From contig OW568888.1 of NCBI GenBank assembly GCA_938743325.2, forward strand, positions 496,001-560,000: 64,000 bases of DNA. Reading direction: 5' to 3'. Source of the DNA: Pycnococcus provasolii. Lineage: Eukaryota > Chlorophyta > Pseudoscourfieldiophyceae > Pseudoscourfieldiales > Pycnococcaceae. This document shows positions 30,937-39,867 of the stretch, one piece after another (within the stretch, counting starts at the first letter, position 1; every line of letters begins with the position of its first letter). Made by a program: the position numbers and the translations under genes. The notes under the pieces were generated by a model, which was given only the letters and a program-made list of their open reading frames with translations, searched no databases and was not told where the DNA came from.

Positions 30937-31136
30937 CGCACGCCAGCGGGCGACGTGCTAAGTTGTTGTTGTTGTGCGCGTGCTGAGGAGGTTGTAGTGC
31001 GCAGCAGGCAGCAGGGGGGAGGGGAAAGCAGCTGGTTTAAAATCGGGAATTTGGCGGGCTCTCTTTACTCGGGGTTAGGGAAATCAAAACCCCAGTTACC
31101 CACCCGCTCGTCTTCGGTGGCATGTTCCGGGTTCTC

Positions 31137-31880
31137 TCACTTGGCGCGCAGCTTGCGCACTGCCTGGCGGAGAACGTCGATGCTCACCGCAAGGTTGACG
31201 ACCCAGGTTGTCGCAGCCAGTGCGCAAGCTGCAGCTATGAAGTAGCTGAAGCCAGATCCGTCGCGTATCGCCTCCACCATCTTGAAAAAACCTGCCGCCA
31301 TACCGCCAACCTCGGGAAAAGAGGACGCCATCCAGATGCACAAAGCCAAGTGAATGGAAAAATGAAAAACGAACGAGCTCCAGGAGACGCGTAGACAAAG
31401 ATTCATCGATCGCGTAGTAGACGGCGGCGGTGATGCAGCAGTACTTGTTGTTGTTGATGACGCAGAGCGGTAAATGCCGCGGTACCAGAACCGCCAAGCT
31501 GCAGGAATACCAACCAAGGTGAAAGCAATCGCAAGGAACCAATCGGCACTTGTTGTTCCAGCCACAGCACCAGCGAGACTCATCGTGATGATGATGAGAT
31601 TGCAGACGTGACTAATGGCTGTCATCCAAAATAAGAACAATGTTCGGCGAACCAATGCTTGATGTTCGGGCTCAACTTCAATTTCGATGCTGTGGAAGAC
31701 AATTGGACGCCACGCTGGGTAGTTAGGGACCCTAGCATCAATTTCTCGTGCGAGCAAAGCCTCCTCACGCCGGAGCATATCCGCCTCCTCTTGCTCGATT
31801 GTTGTTGTTTGACCGCGATGTTGCTGCTGATCGGCTGTGCCACCGACTCCCCGCGTAAACCACGCCGGTGCGTCCGCCAT
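31137..31880 (-). CDS. Secretory carrier-associated membrane protein (SCAMP)
   Basis: This is a four-pass membrane protein of post-Golgi and endocytic vesicles. A cytosolic N-terminus with a charged helix (EEADMLRREEALLAREID) is followed by the SCAMP-like PNYPAWRPIVFHSIEIEV lead into the membrane. The four hydrophobic segments are FLFWMTAISHVCNLIIITMS, the segment around LAIAFTLVGIPAAWRFWYR (matching SCAMP GVPGAYVLWYR), FVFHFSIHLALCIWMAS, and YFIAAACALAATTWVVNLAV. No NPF motifs are seen, as in small SCAMPs. The length is 247 residues from the ATG at 31880; the frame is open upstream to a GTG at 31946. The Ser/Thr-rich loop between helices 2 and 3 is longer than usual. Confidence 0.85.
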   Translation of the reverse strand: MADAPAWFTRGVGGTADQQQHRGQTTTIEQEEADMLRREEALLAREIDARVPNYPAWRPIVFHSIEIEVEPEHQALVRRTLFLFWMTAISHVCNLIIITMSLAGAVAGTTSADWFLAIAFTLVGIPAAWRFWYRGIYRSASSTTTSTAASPPPSTTRSMNLCLRVSWSSFVFHFSIHLALCIWMASSFPEVGGMAAGFFKMVEAIRDGSGFSYFIAAACALAATTWVVNLAVSIDVLRQAVRKLRAK

Positions 31881-32030
31881 CGGATTTCTGTGTTTGGTAA
31901 AGATGGAAAAGAAATTCGGAAATCCCCCCCAGCAACCAGCCCCCACCAGAGAAAAATCATCGGAGAGAGGTCTGGGTGGTGGGTAAGCACAACTTGTTCA
32001 TCCAAAATATGGCAAAAAATAATGTGATTT

Positions 32031-32978
32031 TTACTGAAGAGTCAACTCACGGCGAAGCAGCTTGCGCCTTGGGCGCCGCAATCGTCGTGCAACATCCTCC
32101 GTCTCCTCCTTTTCGTAGCTGTACCCGCCACGCCGGTACAAAGCGATGGCGCCGACGTTATGTGCCTCGACGTGCACATACAGAAACTCCACGCCGAGCG
32201 AGGCTGCGACGGACTCCGCCTCTCGAAGCAGCGAGAGTCCGAGGCCGCGCCGACGTGCCGACTCGCTCACGCACAGGTTGAACACGTAGGCTCTGCGGTG
32301 TTTCAGCGCGTGCTCGGGAATTCTCGGCGACATTGCCGAGGGACAACCTGCTTCACCACCGGCATCTGACGTCGACGCGTACCGCGGGCCAAGGCCACGA
32401 GACGATAACCACATCACACGACCTGATGCACTCGCCTCAGCTTCCGTACCCTCGACATCTTCCGGCTCCGGCTTGTCGCCAAAGAGCGGTTCGCCTGGGA
32501 GCGAATAGCCAAAGTGCACGTCGCACGTGCCGAGCACCGATCCTCCGTCAACCTCCTTTTCTTCGTCGACGACTACGTTATCGCAGTATCCAGCATCCTC
32601 ACACACGGCAACGAGCGTTCGCACCTGCATGCCCAACGCCCGCAGGTGTCCGTCGCGGTTCACCTCGGCGTTCCTCCGACGTGAGAGCCACTTTTGCTTC
32701 TCCTCCGCAAACCGCGGTCCGATGGCTAGAATTCCGTCCGCCGGGCTATACGGATAGAACGTGTCCACTCGAAGGCAGGCGGCGAGTCGCACCTCCTCCG
32801 GCGTCGCGGCGTCACGGACGGCGATGGTCGTTTGATTCGGCGTCGCCGTCGCCGCTGCGACGCGGCACATCGTTGTTCTCTGCAGCGTCGCCCTTCGCGT
32901 GTGCGCGCGCACTCGTCGCTGCATTGCAGGCGCATATGCGGTTGCGTTGCGTTGAAGTTGTCCTCGCGTGGCCGTCAT
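32031..32978 (-). CDS. GNAT-family N-acetyltransferase, probably organellar
   Basis: This is an acetyl-CoA-dependent acetyltransferase. The GNAT core lies at the C-terminal end: VFNLCVSESARRRGLGLSLL includes the acetyl-CoA-binding R-R-x-G-L-G loop, followed by AESVAASLGVEFLYVHVEAH, then NVGAIALYRRGGYS, the classic final strand-helix. The N-terminal 45 residues (MTATRGQLQRNATAYAP and after) are rich in Ala/Thr/Arg with no acids, consistent with a plastid or mitochondrial transit peptide, as in plant plastid GNATs that acetylate N-termini and lysines. A long insert (about 110-200) carries acidic loops. It starts at the first ATG; 315 residues. Confidence 0.85.
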   Translation of the reverse strand: MTATRGQLQRNATAYAPAMQRRVRAHTRRATLQRTTMCRVAAATATPNQTTIAVRDAATPEEVRLAACLRVDTFYPYSPADGILAIGPRFAEEKQKWLSRRRNAEVNRDGHLRALGMQVRTLVAVCEDAGYCDNVVVDEEKEVDGGSVLGTCDVHFGYSLPGEPLFGDKPEPEDVEGTEAEASASGRVMWLSSRGLGPRYASTSDAGGEAGCPSAMSPRIPEHALKHRRAYVFNLCVSESARRRGLGLSLLREAESVAASLGVEFLYVHVEAHNVGAIALYRRGGYSYEKEETEDVARRLRRPRRKLLRRELTLQ

Positions 32979-33306
32979 CGTGCCGTGCTTTATGGGTGCG
33001 CGAGGATGAGAGGGGAAGGAGGCGCTGCGAGACGACAGACGCAGCCGGGGAACTCACCCACCCGTGCCCAATACCTCTGACTGGTGAGAGAGCCACCTGG
33101 GGGAGATTTTCCCGGCCCATCTTTCCCCGACGGCCGGACAGCCAGAAAGAATCCTCAGGAGGAATGCCCCGAAGGGGATTCCCAAAACCCAAGCAAAGCA
33201 GGCGGCGTAGGTCATTCTGTTTCCCCCCCCTCGAGCCCGCGCCGCCGCTGAGCAGCACGCTAAGTATCGTCACGCGCACGTGACGAGGCACGAGGGCGGA
33301 TTCAGG
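32979..33306. other. Intergenic region
   Basis: A GC-rich spacer follows the GNAT start on its 5' side. It contains a C-run near 33226-33232 and short inverted CCGAAGGGG-like pieces, but no gene that I can support. It should contain the GNAT promoter. Confidence 0.35.
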
Positions 33307-33663
33307 ATGGCAGCGATGTATTTCGCGCATACCGACGATCGCCGCACATCCAGTGCGAGCTCCACAAGCATCGCACATGCGCCGCCACCCACATCGGCTC
33401 GCCTTTTGGGTGCCCGCGCCGGCTTCACCGCGGAGTGGAAGCCGGTTGTCAGTCGACGCCTCGCCGCTGCGTTGGCGTCGCTGTCTTCCCCATCATTCGC
33501 GTCGCTGCCCGCTGGCAAACGCTCTGCGCACTCTACGGAGTATGATGATCGGGTCGCTCGCTTTCGCGCATCTTCGGAGCTGGCTTCGGAACTCAGCCTT
33601 CACGAATGCGCGCGCGCTGTCGCCGCCACGACGACGCGCGTTGCTCGCAACATTCGATACTAA
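33307..33663 (+). CDS. Possible truncated host gene next to transposon remnant
   Basis: An open frame of about 118 residues from the ATG at 33307 reads MAAMYFAHTDDRRTSS and then Ala/Ser/Arg-rich sequence with host-like codon use. It ends in TAA exactly where base composition drops into the AT-richer transposase DNA (about 33655), so it may be the 5' end of a gene cut by the insertion. The opposite strand is also open here, and either could be a shadow. No family is recognised. Confidence 0.3.
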   Translation: MAAMYFAHTDDRRTSSASSTSIAHAPPPTSARLLGARAGFTAEWKPVVSRRLAAALASLSSPSFASLPAGKRSAHSTEYDDRVARFRASSELASELSLHECARAVAATTTRVARNIRY

Positions 33664-34324
33664 TTTTGTGAAGAGATTGGTTTCTTCAAGAATCGAACCT
33701 TGAACTATCGAAACTTTCGAGTCGAAACTTTCGAGTGCTGAATTGAAGCATCTAAACATTTCCAACGTTGAGCAACGATGCAAAAGATCAATCGCCGCGC
33801 ATACTTCGTCCTTATTCTCTGCCTTCACGTGATACTTTTTCAAATATTCAGTTTTCCCTTTTCTGCTCAAGTGGACATAACAATTCACCCATCTCGCCGA
33901 CGGGAACACCTTTTGGATAGCGTTGTACAAACTTAGACTTCGATCACCAATGACGACAATCGGTTTCAATTCAAAACCAAAGATATCTTTCGCGACAGCC
34001 TTTCTCAGCATTCAGCGGGCCGTCGCATGTCAACCATGTGTGCACTGCTGCGTTTAAACGTTGAGGATGCGCACTCCCGTGGCATGTGTATACCACGGAA
34101 CGCGGCTCGTCATAACGTTCGACAACACTTTCGTCATGCTGAGGAGGAGATGCATTCAACATATCACGAGCTCTGTCAAGTGAACGACGGCATGTTGCTG
34201 TTGCTGCTCCTGTTGCTGTTGCTGCTCCTGTTGTTGCTGCTCCTCCTGCTCCTCCTAGTGAATTATTCCCCCCGAAAATCGTATGACTAGGTAATGTGGC
34301 AACTATACCTCCAAGTGCCGCCAT
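33493..34324 (-). mobile_element. Mutator-like (MULE) transposase remnant
   Basis: This is a DNA-transposon fragment. On the minus strand the stretch KPIVVIGDRSLSLYNAIQKVFPSA followed by RWVNCYVHLSRKGK fits the MULE transposase core: the second catalytic Asp in IGDRSLSL, then xAIxxVFPxA and the C..H region. The 5' part lies in another frame (33971-34324) with a Gln/Ala-rich tract encoded by CAG/CAA/GCA repeats and the segment WLTCDGPLNAE. The frames meet around 34000 through a 1-nt-type shift, so the copy is inactive. The transposase is far shorter than a full MULE and no terminal inverted repeats were found. Base composition is AT-richer than the flanks. Confidence 0.65.
34186..34258. repeat. 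CTG/TTG trinucleotide repeat
   Basis: An imperfect run of TTG, CTG and CTC triplets lies within the transposase remnant. On the minus strand it reads as Gln/Glu-rich or Ala/Thr/Gly-rich sequence depending on frame. Confidence 0.8.
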
Positions 34325-34529
34325 GAAACTGTGGACACAGTCCTACAGTGACCTCTGCGCGTAACTCCGACGCGCGAGTGCTTGATGTCGACGCAAGGTG
34401 CGGCGACAAAAGCACAGGATGCCACGCCCAGGCCGCGGCAGGAGAAGGGAGCCCGCCCGCCCGCCCGAAGGAAGGAAGGGAAGAACCCAACCCTGCTAAC
34501 GAACTAAGAGCTTTACAAGGCGAGGGCAC

Positions 34530-34583
34530 CCGGTTAGGGCTAGGGTTGGGCTAGGGATAGGGTTAGGGTTAGGGCTAGGGCTA
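34530..34583 (+). repeat. Degenerate TAGGG/TTAGGG array upstream of OS-9
   Basis: About eight TAGGG-type units (TTAGGGC, TAGGGTTGGGC, TAGGGATAGGG, TTAGGGTTAGGG) end about 85 bases before the OS-9-like start codon and are followed by a pyrimidine-rich leader. Position relative to the start repeats that seen at 20205-20228. Confidence 0.8.
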
Positions 34584-34667
34584 CATCCCAACGCTTCTCT
34601 CCCCTCCAGACTCTCCCCTCCCTCCCTCCCCTTTCTTTCTTTCGTTTCACCGTCCAGACAAGTCGCC

Positions 34668-35546
34668 ATGTCGCGGCTTGCCGTCGCCGTGGCGTCGTGG
34701 ATCGTGGCGTCGTTTCTGAACGCGCGCTCGTCACAGGCTCTGCCAAGCGGCGACTTTGGACTGGATCTCGCGTCTGAGCCCAAGTACGTCGTCGGCATCT
34801 CCACCGCGACCAGGTCGGCGGCGATGCAGTCGCAGTCGCAGGCTGGCGGAGGGGTGCACCATGATGGCAGGCACCAGACAGTCTCCATGACCAACGCTCA
34901 CGGGCAGAAGTTCAAGTGCGTGCTTCCTGACGTACCTCTCGGCGATGATCCGTCCGACGGAGACGAAGGGGCGTCGCCACCCGCGTCCCCGGACGACCTG
35001 TTGAGCGCGCTGGGCGAGCAGTGCTTCTATCGCGTCGAGGGGTGGTGGACGTACGAGTACTGCCACCGAAAGCACGTCAGGCAGTTTCACAAGGACAACG
35101 AAGAGGTCACCGCGGACTTCTGGCTTGGCAAGTTCGACGCCGGCGCGACGGGCACGTTGCGCGAGCAGGCTGGCGGAGTTGACGCCGTGTCTGTCGAGCC
35201 CTCGGCGTCAGGGCCGTCTTCCAAGTACGTTGCACTCGTGTTCACCGGAGGAACGGTGTGTGACCTGACGGGCGACGAGCGACGAGTGGAGGTTCGATTC
35301 TTTTGTGGGCAGGATGAAAACACGTTCATCGCAAATCTCAAGGAGCCTGCGACGTGCAAGTACACGTTGCAGGTGAATACGCCCGTTCTATGTCGCCACC
35401 CCAGCTTCGGCGTGGCGGAGAAGCCGGTGAAGTACATTCAGTGTACTGAGGTGGCTGCAACGGAGGCGGTGGAGGAGGAAGAGCGTGTTTTGCCTGCAGA
35501 GCAGGCTGTGGAAAAGGAGGAGGTGGAGAAGCACGACGAGCTGTAA
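34668..35546 (+). CDS. OS9: OS-9/Yos9-type ER lectin (MRH domain, KHDEL)
   Basis: This is an ER-luminal lectin that recognises trimmed mannose glycans on misfolded proteins and hands them to the HRD1 ubiquitin ligase in ERAD. A signal peptide spans about residues 1-24 (MSRLAVAVASWIVASFLNAR, cleavage near SSQA). The MRH domain (about 115-245) starts CFYRVEGWWTYEYC, with the tandem Trp that binds sugar, and continues with HRKHVRQFH, YWLGKF-like FWLGKF, FTGGTVCDLTGDERRVEVRF and LCRHPSF; the paired cysteines and Arg/Glu/Tyr positions match OS-9. The C-terminus is acidic and ends KHDEL, an HDEL-type ER retrieval signal, as in yeast Yos9. The first ATG is used; 292 residues. It converges with the IQ-motif gene. 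Confidence 0.93.
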   Translation: MSRLAVAVASWIVASFLNARSSQALPSGDFGLDLASEPKYVVGISTATRSAAMQSQSQAGGGVHHDGRHQTVSMTNAHGQKFKCVLPDVPLGDDPSDGDEGASPPASPDDLLSALGEQCFYRVEGWWTYEYCHRKHVRQFHKDNEEVTADFWLGKFDAGATGTLREQAGGVDAVSVEPSASGPSSKYVALVFTGGTVCDLTGDERRVEVRFFCGQDENTFIANLKEPATCKYTLQVNTPVLCRHPSFGVAEKPVKYIQCTEVAATEAVEEEERVLPAEQAVEKEEVEKHDEL

Positions 35547-35656
35547 TAAAATTAGAATATACAAAATCTTTCTCTCTCTATTTCCTTTTGTTGTGTTCAT
35601 GTTTCTTCTCATCACTCGGTTTTGGTTACATGCGTGCTGTTTTTTTTTATTTTGTT

Positions 35657-37405
35657 TTAGTTGCGCGCACGCACGCTTGCATGTGGCTTTGCATGTGGCT
35701 TTGCATGTTTCGGCGGATCGGGCGTGGCGTCGACGACGTCACCACCTTCGCGCCAACGAGGCAAAGCGGGCATTTTCGTAAAGTCGTGCCGCACGAACAT
35801 GCTAAGATCAGGGTACAGCGGTTCGAGGGTGCCGTCGTCGTTCAACGTGTACGACGGCGCAACATTTGGCGCAGGCGCGCAGAGAGCATCAAGCTTCGTG
35901 GTTAGCTCGCGTGCAACAGCACGCGCTTCCAGCAATGCCTGTGCAACGCGGCCTGACGGTGGACGCCTCACTCCACGCACTGGTGAAAGCGGAAGTTGTT
36001 CCCCTTGCGCCTTTTCTTGCTCTTGCTCTTGCTCGTGCTCGTGCACGTCCTCGTGCTCTTCGTCGACCGTGCCGCCGTTGTCGTCTTTCCGCCGCGTCAG
36101 AGGAAGCGAAATGCGCAACGTCGACGCACTCACCCGAGCCTGCCTGATTGCGCTTAGGCCACCCCCCGCCGCAGCCGGACGCGGGGAGAGAGGAGGCGAT
36201 ATGGACGTCACTGGCAATGCCAAGAAACTCTCCATAGCCTTTTCGTCTGGTGCCGACAGGTGGCACAGGCTCAGTGCGGGCGTGTGTCGCAGGCTGACTG
36301 TTGAGCGGCCGCCCACGAACACGTCCGCGTAGTCGCCCTCCGCCACCGCGGCATCGCGCTCCGCAATCATGCATTGCACCTCCTTCTTTGCCATGAACGC
36401 TCGAGCGCGGCTCTGAATAGCCACCGCGGCAAAGTCCATCTTCCTCTGTTCCTCCGCGTCCATCGCCTCGCGCTTGCGCCGCGACGCCAACCGCCGCGCA
36501 AGAAATCCCTTTCCGTGCCTTGCGATGGTCACCGCCGCTTTTTCGTCCCTCGCGTTGTCCTTGCGCTGCTCAATGAGCGCGAAACCTTCTTCTGGTGTCG
36601 ACGCGGATGCGTACAGGTCGCCGTCGTCGTCGCCGGGAAGCGCCTGCGGCTGAAAAGCTGCACGCACCTCCTCTTTGCGCAGGCCACCGCCAGCAGTCTC
36701 CGCGACGAGAGCGCAAACAATGTCGTCGACGTGCTCCGTCGCGCCGAGACAGAGAAGCGAAGGCGACTCCGACGCGTACGTGCGAGAAGGCTCGCCCTCC
36801 GCAGTGATTGTCAGCGTGCACAAGGCGAAAAGCCCAAACTCGTCGGCGTGCACTTCAAACGACGTTGGTGGAGGAGGCGGTGGCGGTGGTGGCGGTGGTG
36901 GCGACGGTTCCTCCTCCTCCTCCTCCTCCGCCGCCGCCGCCGCAACCGCCTCGTCAGCAGGAGCAGCGAGCAGCTGCGTTTCTTCCTCAGTCGGCAACGG
37001 AAGAGGCGTGGTGTCTCCCGCTTTCGTTTTATCCACCACCGTGAGCGTGCACACGGCGGACTCGCCCGACGCGTCGACAGTAATTTGCACGGAGACGTGC
37101 GCCGATTCCGTGCTATTCCCAATATCAGCGACTGACAGAGTGCAAACGGCGTACTCCCCCGACGCGTCGACGGTGATTTGCACGGAGACGTGCGCCGACG
37201 CCGTGCCACCCTCCGTCTCAGACACTGACAGGGTGCAAGCGGCAAACTCCCCCGACGCGTCGACTTTAATTTGCACGGAGACATACGGCAACGCCACGTC
37301 CTCGACCATATTGCCGACGACGTCGTTGACGACTTCCGTCGTGGGCGAGGGTGCGGCCGCGAGTCGCGCGTCGTCCGTCATGGTGCGGCTGGTTATGTGA
37401 GGCAT
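35657..37405 (-). CDS. IQ-motif protein with four VxVQIxVDASGE repeats
   Basis: The function is unknown; calmodulin binding is likely. The protein has 582 residues from the ATG at 37405, with a second in-frame ATG at 37381. The N-terminal part has three near-identical repeats of YVSVQITVDASGEYAVCTLS type and a fourth diverged copy (SFEVHADEFGLFALCTLTI) after a Pro/Glu linker. These look like short beta-hairpin units. In the middle, ARHGKGFLARRLASRRKR and AVAIQSRARAFMAKK resemble two IQ motifs. The C-terminal part has a Glu/Gln run and a conserved-looking end (YTLNDDGTLEPLYPDLSMFV). I do not recognise the family. The frame is open further upstream to a TTG at 37528. Confidence 0.7.
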   Translation of the reverse strand: MPHITSRTMTDDARLAAAPSPTTEVVNDVVGNMVEDVALPYVSVQIKVDASGEFAACTLSVSETEGGTASAHVSVQITVDASGEYAVCTLSVADIGNSTESAHVSVQITVDASGESAVCTLTVVDKTKAGDTTPLPLPTEEETQLLAAPADEAVAAAAAEEEEEEEPSPPPPPPPPPPPPTSFEVHADEFGLFALCTLTITAEGEPSRTYASESPSLLCLGATEHVDDIVCALVAETAGGGLRKEEVRAAFQPQALPGDDDGDLYASASTPEEGFALIEQRKDNARDEKAAVTIARHGKGFLARRLASRRKREAMDAEEQRKMDFAAVAIQSRARAFMAKKEVQCMIAERDAAVAEGDYADVFVGGRSTVSLRHTPALSLCHLSAPDEKAMESFLALPVTSISPPLSPRPAAAGGGLSAIRQARVSASTLRISLPLTRRKDDNGGTVDEEHEDVHEHEQEQEQEKAQGEQLPLSPVRGVRRPPSGRVAQALLEARAVARELTTKLDALCAPAPNVAPSYTLNDDGTLEPLYPDLSMFVRHDFTKMPALPRWREGGDVVDATPDPPKHAKPHAKPHASVRARN

Positions 37406-37845
37406 GTTGTGGTGTAGGGTAAAAGTTCTCTTGTTGCTAGTGGACCAAGGCACAAGCACAAGCACTTGTGCAGCACAAAGCACAAAGCTCTCCACCTGGG
37501 GATACGCTTTTGATGGACTTCCGTGCAACCTTGCACGCCTGTGCGAGCTCGATCAAGCATCGAGCAAGCGTGCCGCCTTTCCGGAGCCCCTCGGGCCTCG
37601 GCCCGTCGTGCAAGACAGACCTGAATGGACGAGCCAGAGGGGGCCTCGACCAAGCGTGCCGCCTTTCCGGAGCCCCTCGGCCCGTTGTCCCGGGCCACTG
37701 AAGGAAAAGTGCAAACACGAGCAAGTCCTTGAAGAAGGTTAACTTCGTTGTTAACTTCGTGGTCCCAAGCCCCGGCAGAGAGCCCGTGCAGAGAGTCCCG
37801 ACCTCCCCGCGCACCCGACCTCTCATTCCCCACATGTCAAAAATC
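37406..37845. repeat. Intergenic region with a duplicated GC-rich block
   Basis: A block reading AAGCGTGCCGCCTTTCCGG then AGCCCCTCGG occurs twice, near 37566-37600 and 37647-37682, separated by about 80 bases. A TTAACTTCGT pair occurs near 37739-37757. No gene is supported, although all frames are partly open because of GC content. Confidence 0.5.
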
Positions 37846-37996
37846 GTTCACCCCCCATCCTCGCGCACACGGCGCGCCCTCGGGCGCGCCACCGCCCTGC
37901 CATGGCCACGTGGCGGTGAGTTTGGCGATAGCCTGCTCACCGCCGGCCGAAGGGTTCCCTCGGGAGCCCGGCGGGTGCGCGAGGAGGGGTGGTGAT
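37846..37996. mobile_element. Hairpin-forming inverted-repeat element
   Basis: The ends are imperfect inverted copies: left TCACCCCCCATCCTCGCGCA, right complement ATCACCACCCCTCCTCGCGC. Inside lies a perfect 9-bp inverted pair GGCGGTGAG (37912-37920) and CTCACCGCC (37936-37944). The whole 150 bases could fold as one long stem. It sits just before the CPSF160 fragment. It could be a tiny foldback MITE, or a structured regulatory region; the first fits its position at a mosaic edge. Confidence 0.45.
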
Positions 37997-37997
37997 C

Positions 37998-39250
37998 GAC
38001 GCTGTACGACCTACTCACGGAGAAACTCGACGACGTACCCCTGTGGCCGGAAGCGCCGCTCACACAACTCGACATGGAAGAGATTAACACGTGGATGGGG
38101 GACAGCGGACAAACAGGACAGGGAGCGTACCCGTATGCGGTTCAGCAGCAGCAGCAGCAGCAACAACAACAACGACGAAGAGATGGCTGAGCTCTTCGGG
38201 GCTGGCGGTGACACCGCATCGCCGGACGATGCACATGGCAAGGCACTCGCAGAGCCGCCGGGAACTGGTGACACGCAGGCGTACACAACCGCGAGCGTCA
38301 TGCGTGCAGCTTGCCTGAGGCGTGGCACGGTGGATGTGGATGAGCTCATGTTTTTCGACGCGCCACGTGCAGGTCGCTGGGTGGAGGACAGCTGGGCCTT
38401 TGTTTACCGCTGCGATCCCGAGGAGCGCCTTCGAGGCTCGGGAGCATCGTCCGCCGCGACTGCTCCGGGGGGTGCTTCGGCGGCTCACCGCTTCCTCGCC
38501 GTGGGCACGAGCTTGGTGTACGGCGAAGACGTTCCGAGCCGTGGCCGCATCGTGCTGCTCGAGCTGCAAGACCTGCGCCCGCACGGCGGCGCTGAGCGTG
38601 GTCATCTCGGCGGTTCGCGAAAGGTGCCCAGCGTCGTTTGCACGATGAGTCAGAGTCTGGAGAGATTCAGCCCGATCGCGACGCTCGCGGAGGTGGACGG
38701 GCACCTCGTGGCTGGACGTGGCTCGGTGCTTGAGATGCATGAGTGGGTGCCGAAGGCGGCTCCACCTCCGCAGCAGGCGGGTGGTGGAGGCATTGAGGCT
38801 GCTATCGTGCCCACCGCGCTCGGCACTCTGCAGCAGGTGGCATTCCACAAGGTGCTGTACGGCACGTGCGTCGTGGTGGTGAAGAGCTTCATTCTTCTAG
38901 GAGATGCGAACGTGGTCCGACATTCCTGCAGTGGCGCCCTGCGGGGCGCAGCCTCGTGCCGCTTGGGAATGACGTTGAGCGCCTCGAGTGCGTGCTGACG
39001 GACTTTCTCGTCGACGGCGTCAGCGAACGTGGGAAGAAGATGCAGCTCGGCTGTGTGATTTCGGATATCCGCGGTAGCATTCACGTGTACACGTACTTTC
39101 CAACACGCTCTGCGCACGCCGGCGCGTCACTGGCCGGCGCTGGTCCGGAGTCGGCGACGGCAACATCGAGCAGCAGAACGCAGCTCATGGACTACAGGGT
39201 GGGGTGCACAGTGTTCCTTAACACTTTTCCGTGGCCAATGTCGTTGGTCC
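37998..39250 (+). pseudogene. CPSF1: CPSF160 (CPSF1) C-terminal fragment, frameshifted
   Basis: This is a piece of the 160-kDa subunit of the cleavage and polyadenylation factor. The segment FLAVGTSLVYGEDVPSRGRI matches animal CPSF1 [20 protein letters not shown], then PIATLAEVDGHLVAGRGSVL matches [20 protein letters not shown], and VVKSFILLGDA matches SVKNFILAADV. Homology then continues in another frame (LECVLTDFLVDG, LGCVISDIRGSIHVYTYFP, like YSVDFMVDN and LGFLVSDRDRNLMVYMYLP). A missing base near 38917 explains the switch. The rest of CPSF160 (more than 1000 residues upstream, about 150 downstream) is absent. A CAG/CAA run near 38140-38172 lies before the recognisable part. A broken partial copy is likely; sequencing error cannot be excluded for the shift but not for the truncation. 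Confidence 0.75.
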
Positions 39251-39334
39251 TGTCGACCGGGGCGTCGAGACGAGTGTGGTCATCCTCCTCGTTGCTGACG
39301 CGTCCTGGTGAGTGCAGGGCCGACAATGACGTGG

Positions 39335-39765
39335 GCGCGGGCAAAGCAGCGTGCGCGGAGATTACCCTTAAGGGTCTCAAGCACGTGAGCCTCATCAACA
39401 CCGAGGGTGCGAAGCTAGCGAAGCGCGTCTGCGCGAAGGACACCGCGAAGACGCCGAACAAGCCGCGCTTCGTCGCGGGCGCCATCGGACCGACGAACCG
39501 CACGCTGTCGGTGTCGCCTTCGGTGGAGAACCCGGCGTACCGCAACTGCACGTACGACGAGGTGGTGCACGCGTACATAGAGCAGGCTGAGGGCCTGTAC
39601 GCCGGCGGCGTGGACCTCTTCCTGGTGGAGACGATCTTCGACTCTCTGAATACTAAAGCAACGATGTACACGCTCGACCTATTCTTTCAGAAGGTTGGCA
39701 AGCGCATCCCCCGTGTTCATCTCCGGCACGATGTGTCCACAACAGCGGACCCAAGACGAATGGTA
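39335..39765 (+). pseudogene. metH: Methionine synthase (MetH) homocysteine-binding domain fragment
   Basis: This is a fragment of B12-dependent methionine synthase. The run LINTEGAKLAKRV, PRFVAGAIGPTNRTLSVSPS, VENPAYRNCTYDEVVHAY and GGVDLFLVETIFDSLNTKA is unmistakable for the homocysteine S-methyltransferase domain. About 130 residues are present against about 1250 in the enzyme. The reading frame is fused without a break to the preceding CPSF160-derived frame. At the 3' end homology moves to another frame (VFISGTM) near 39705-39735, then stops. The zinc-binding cysteines of the domain are not included, so no activity is possible. A second, shorter fragment of the same part of MetH lies at 53536-53625. 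Confidence 0.85.
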
Positions 39766-39867
39766 TGAGACCCAGACATGTTCCCATAGGTGCGTTTACA
39801 AAAAAAATAAAAGCGTTTTCTAACCAAACCAAAACAATGAAAACTCACTCACTCACTCACCAAAGGA

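Noticed and set aside
37748-38160. Extending the CPSF160-like gene upstream through the hairpin
   Set aside because: The sequence before about 38160 is Arg/Thr/Ser-rich in this frame, passes through an inverted repeat and has no similarity to CPSF160.
39735-39860. Continuation of the methionine synthase domain
   Set aside because: After the VFISGTM-like stretch in another frame the sequence turns A-rich and no MetH motif follows.
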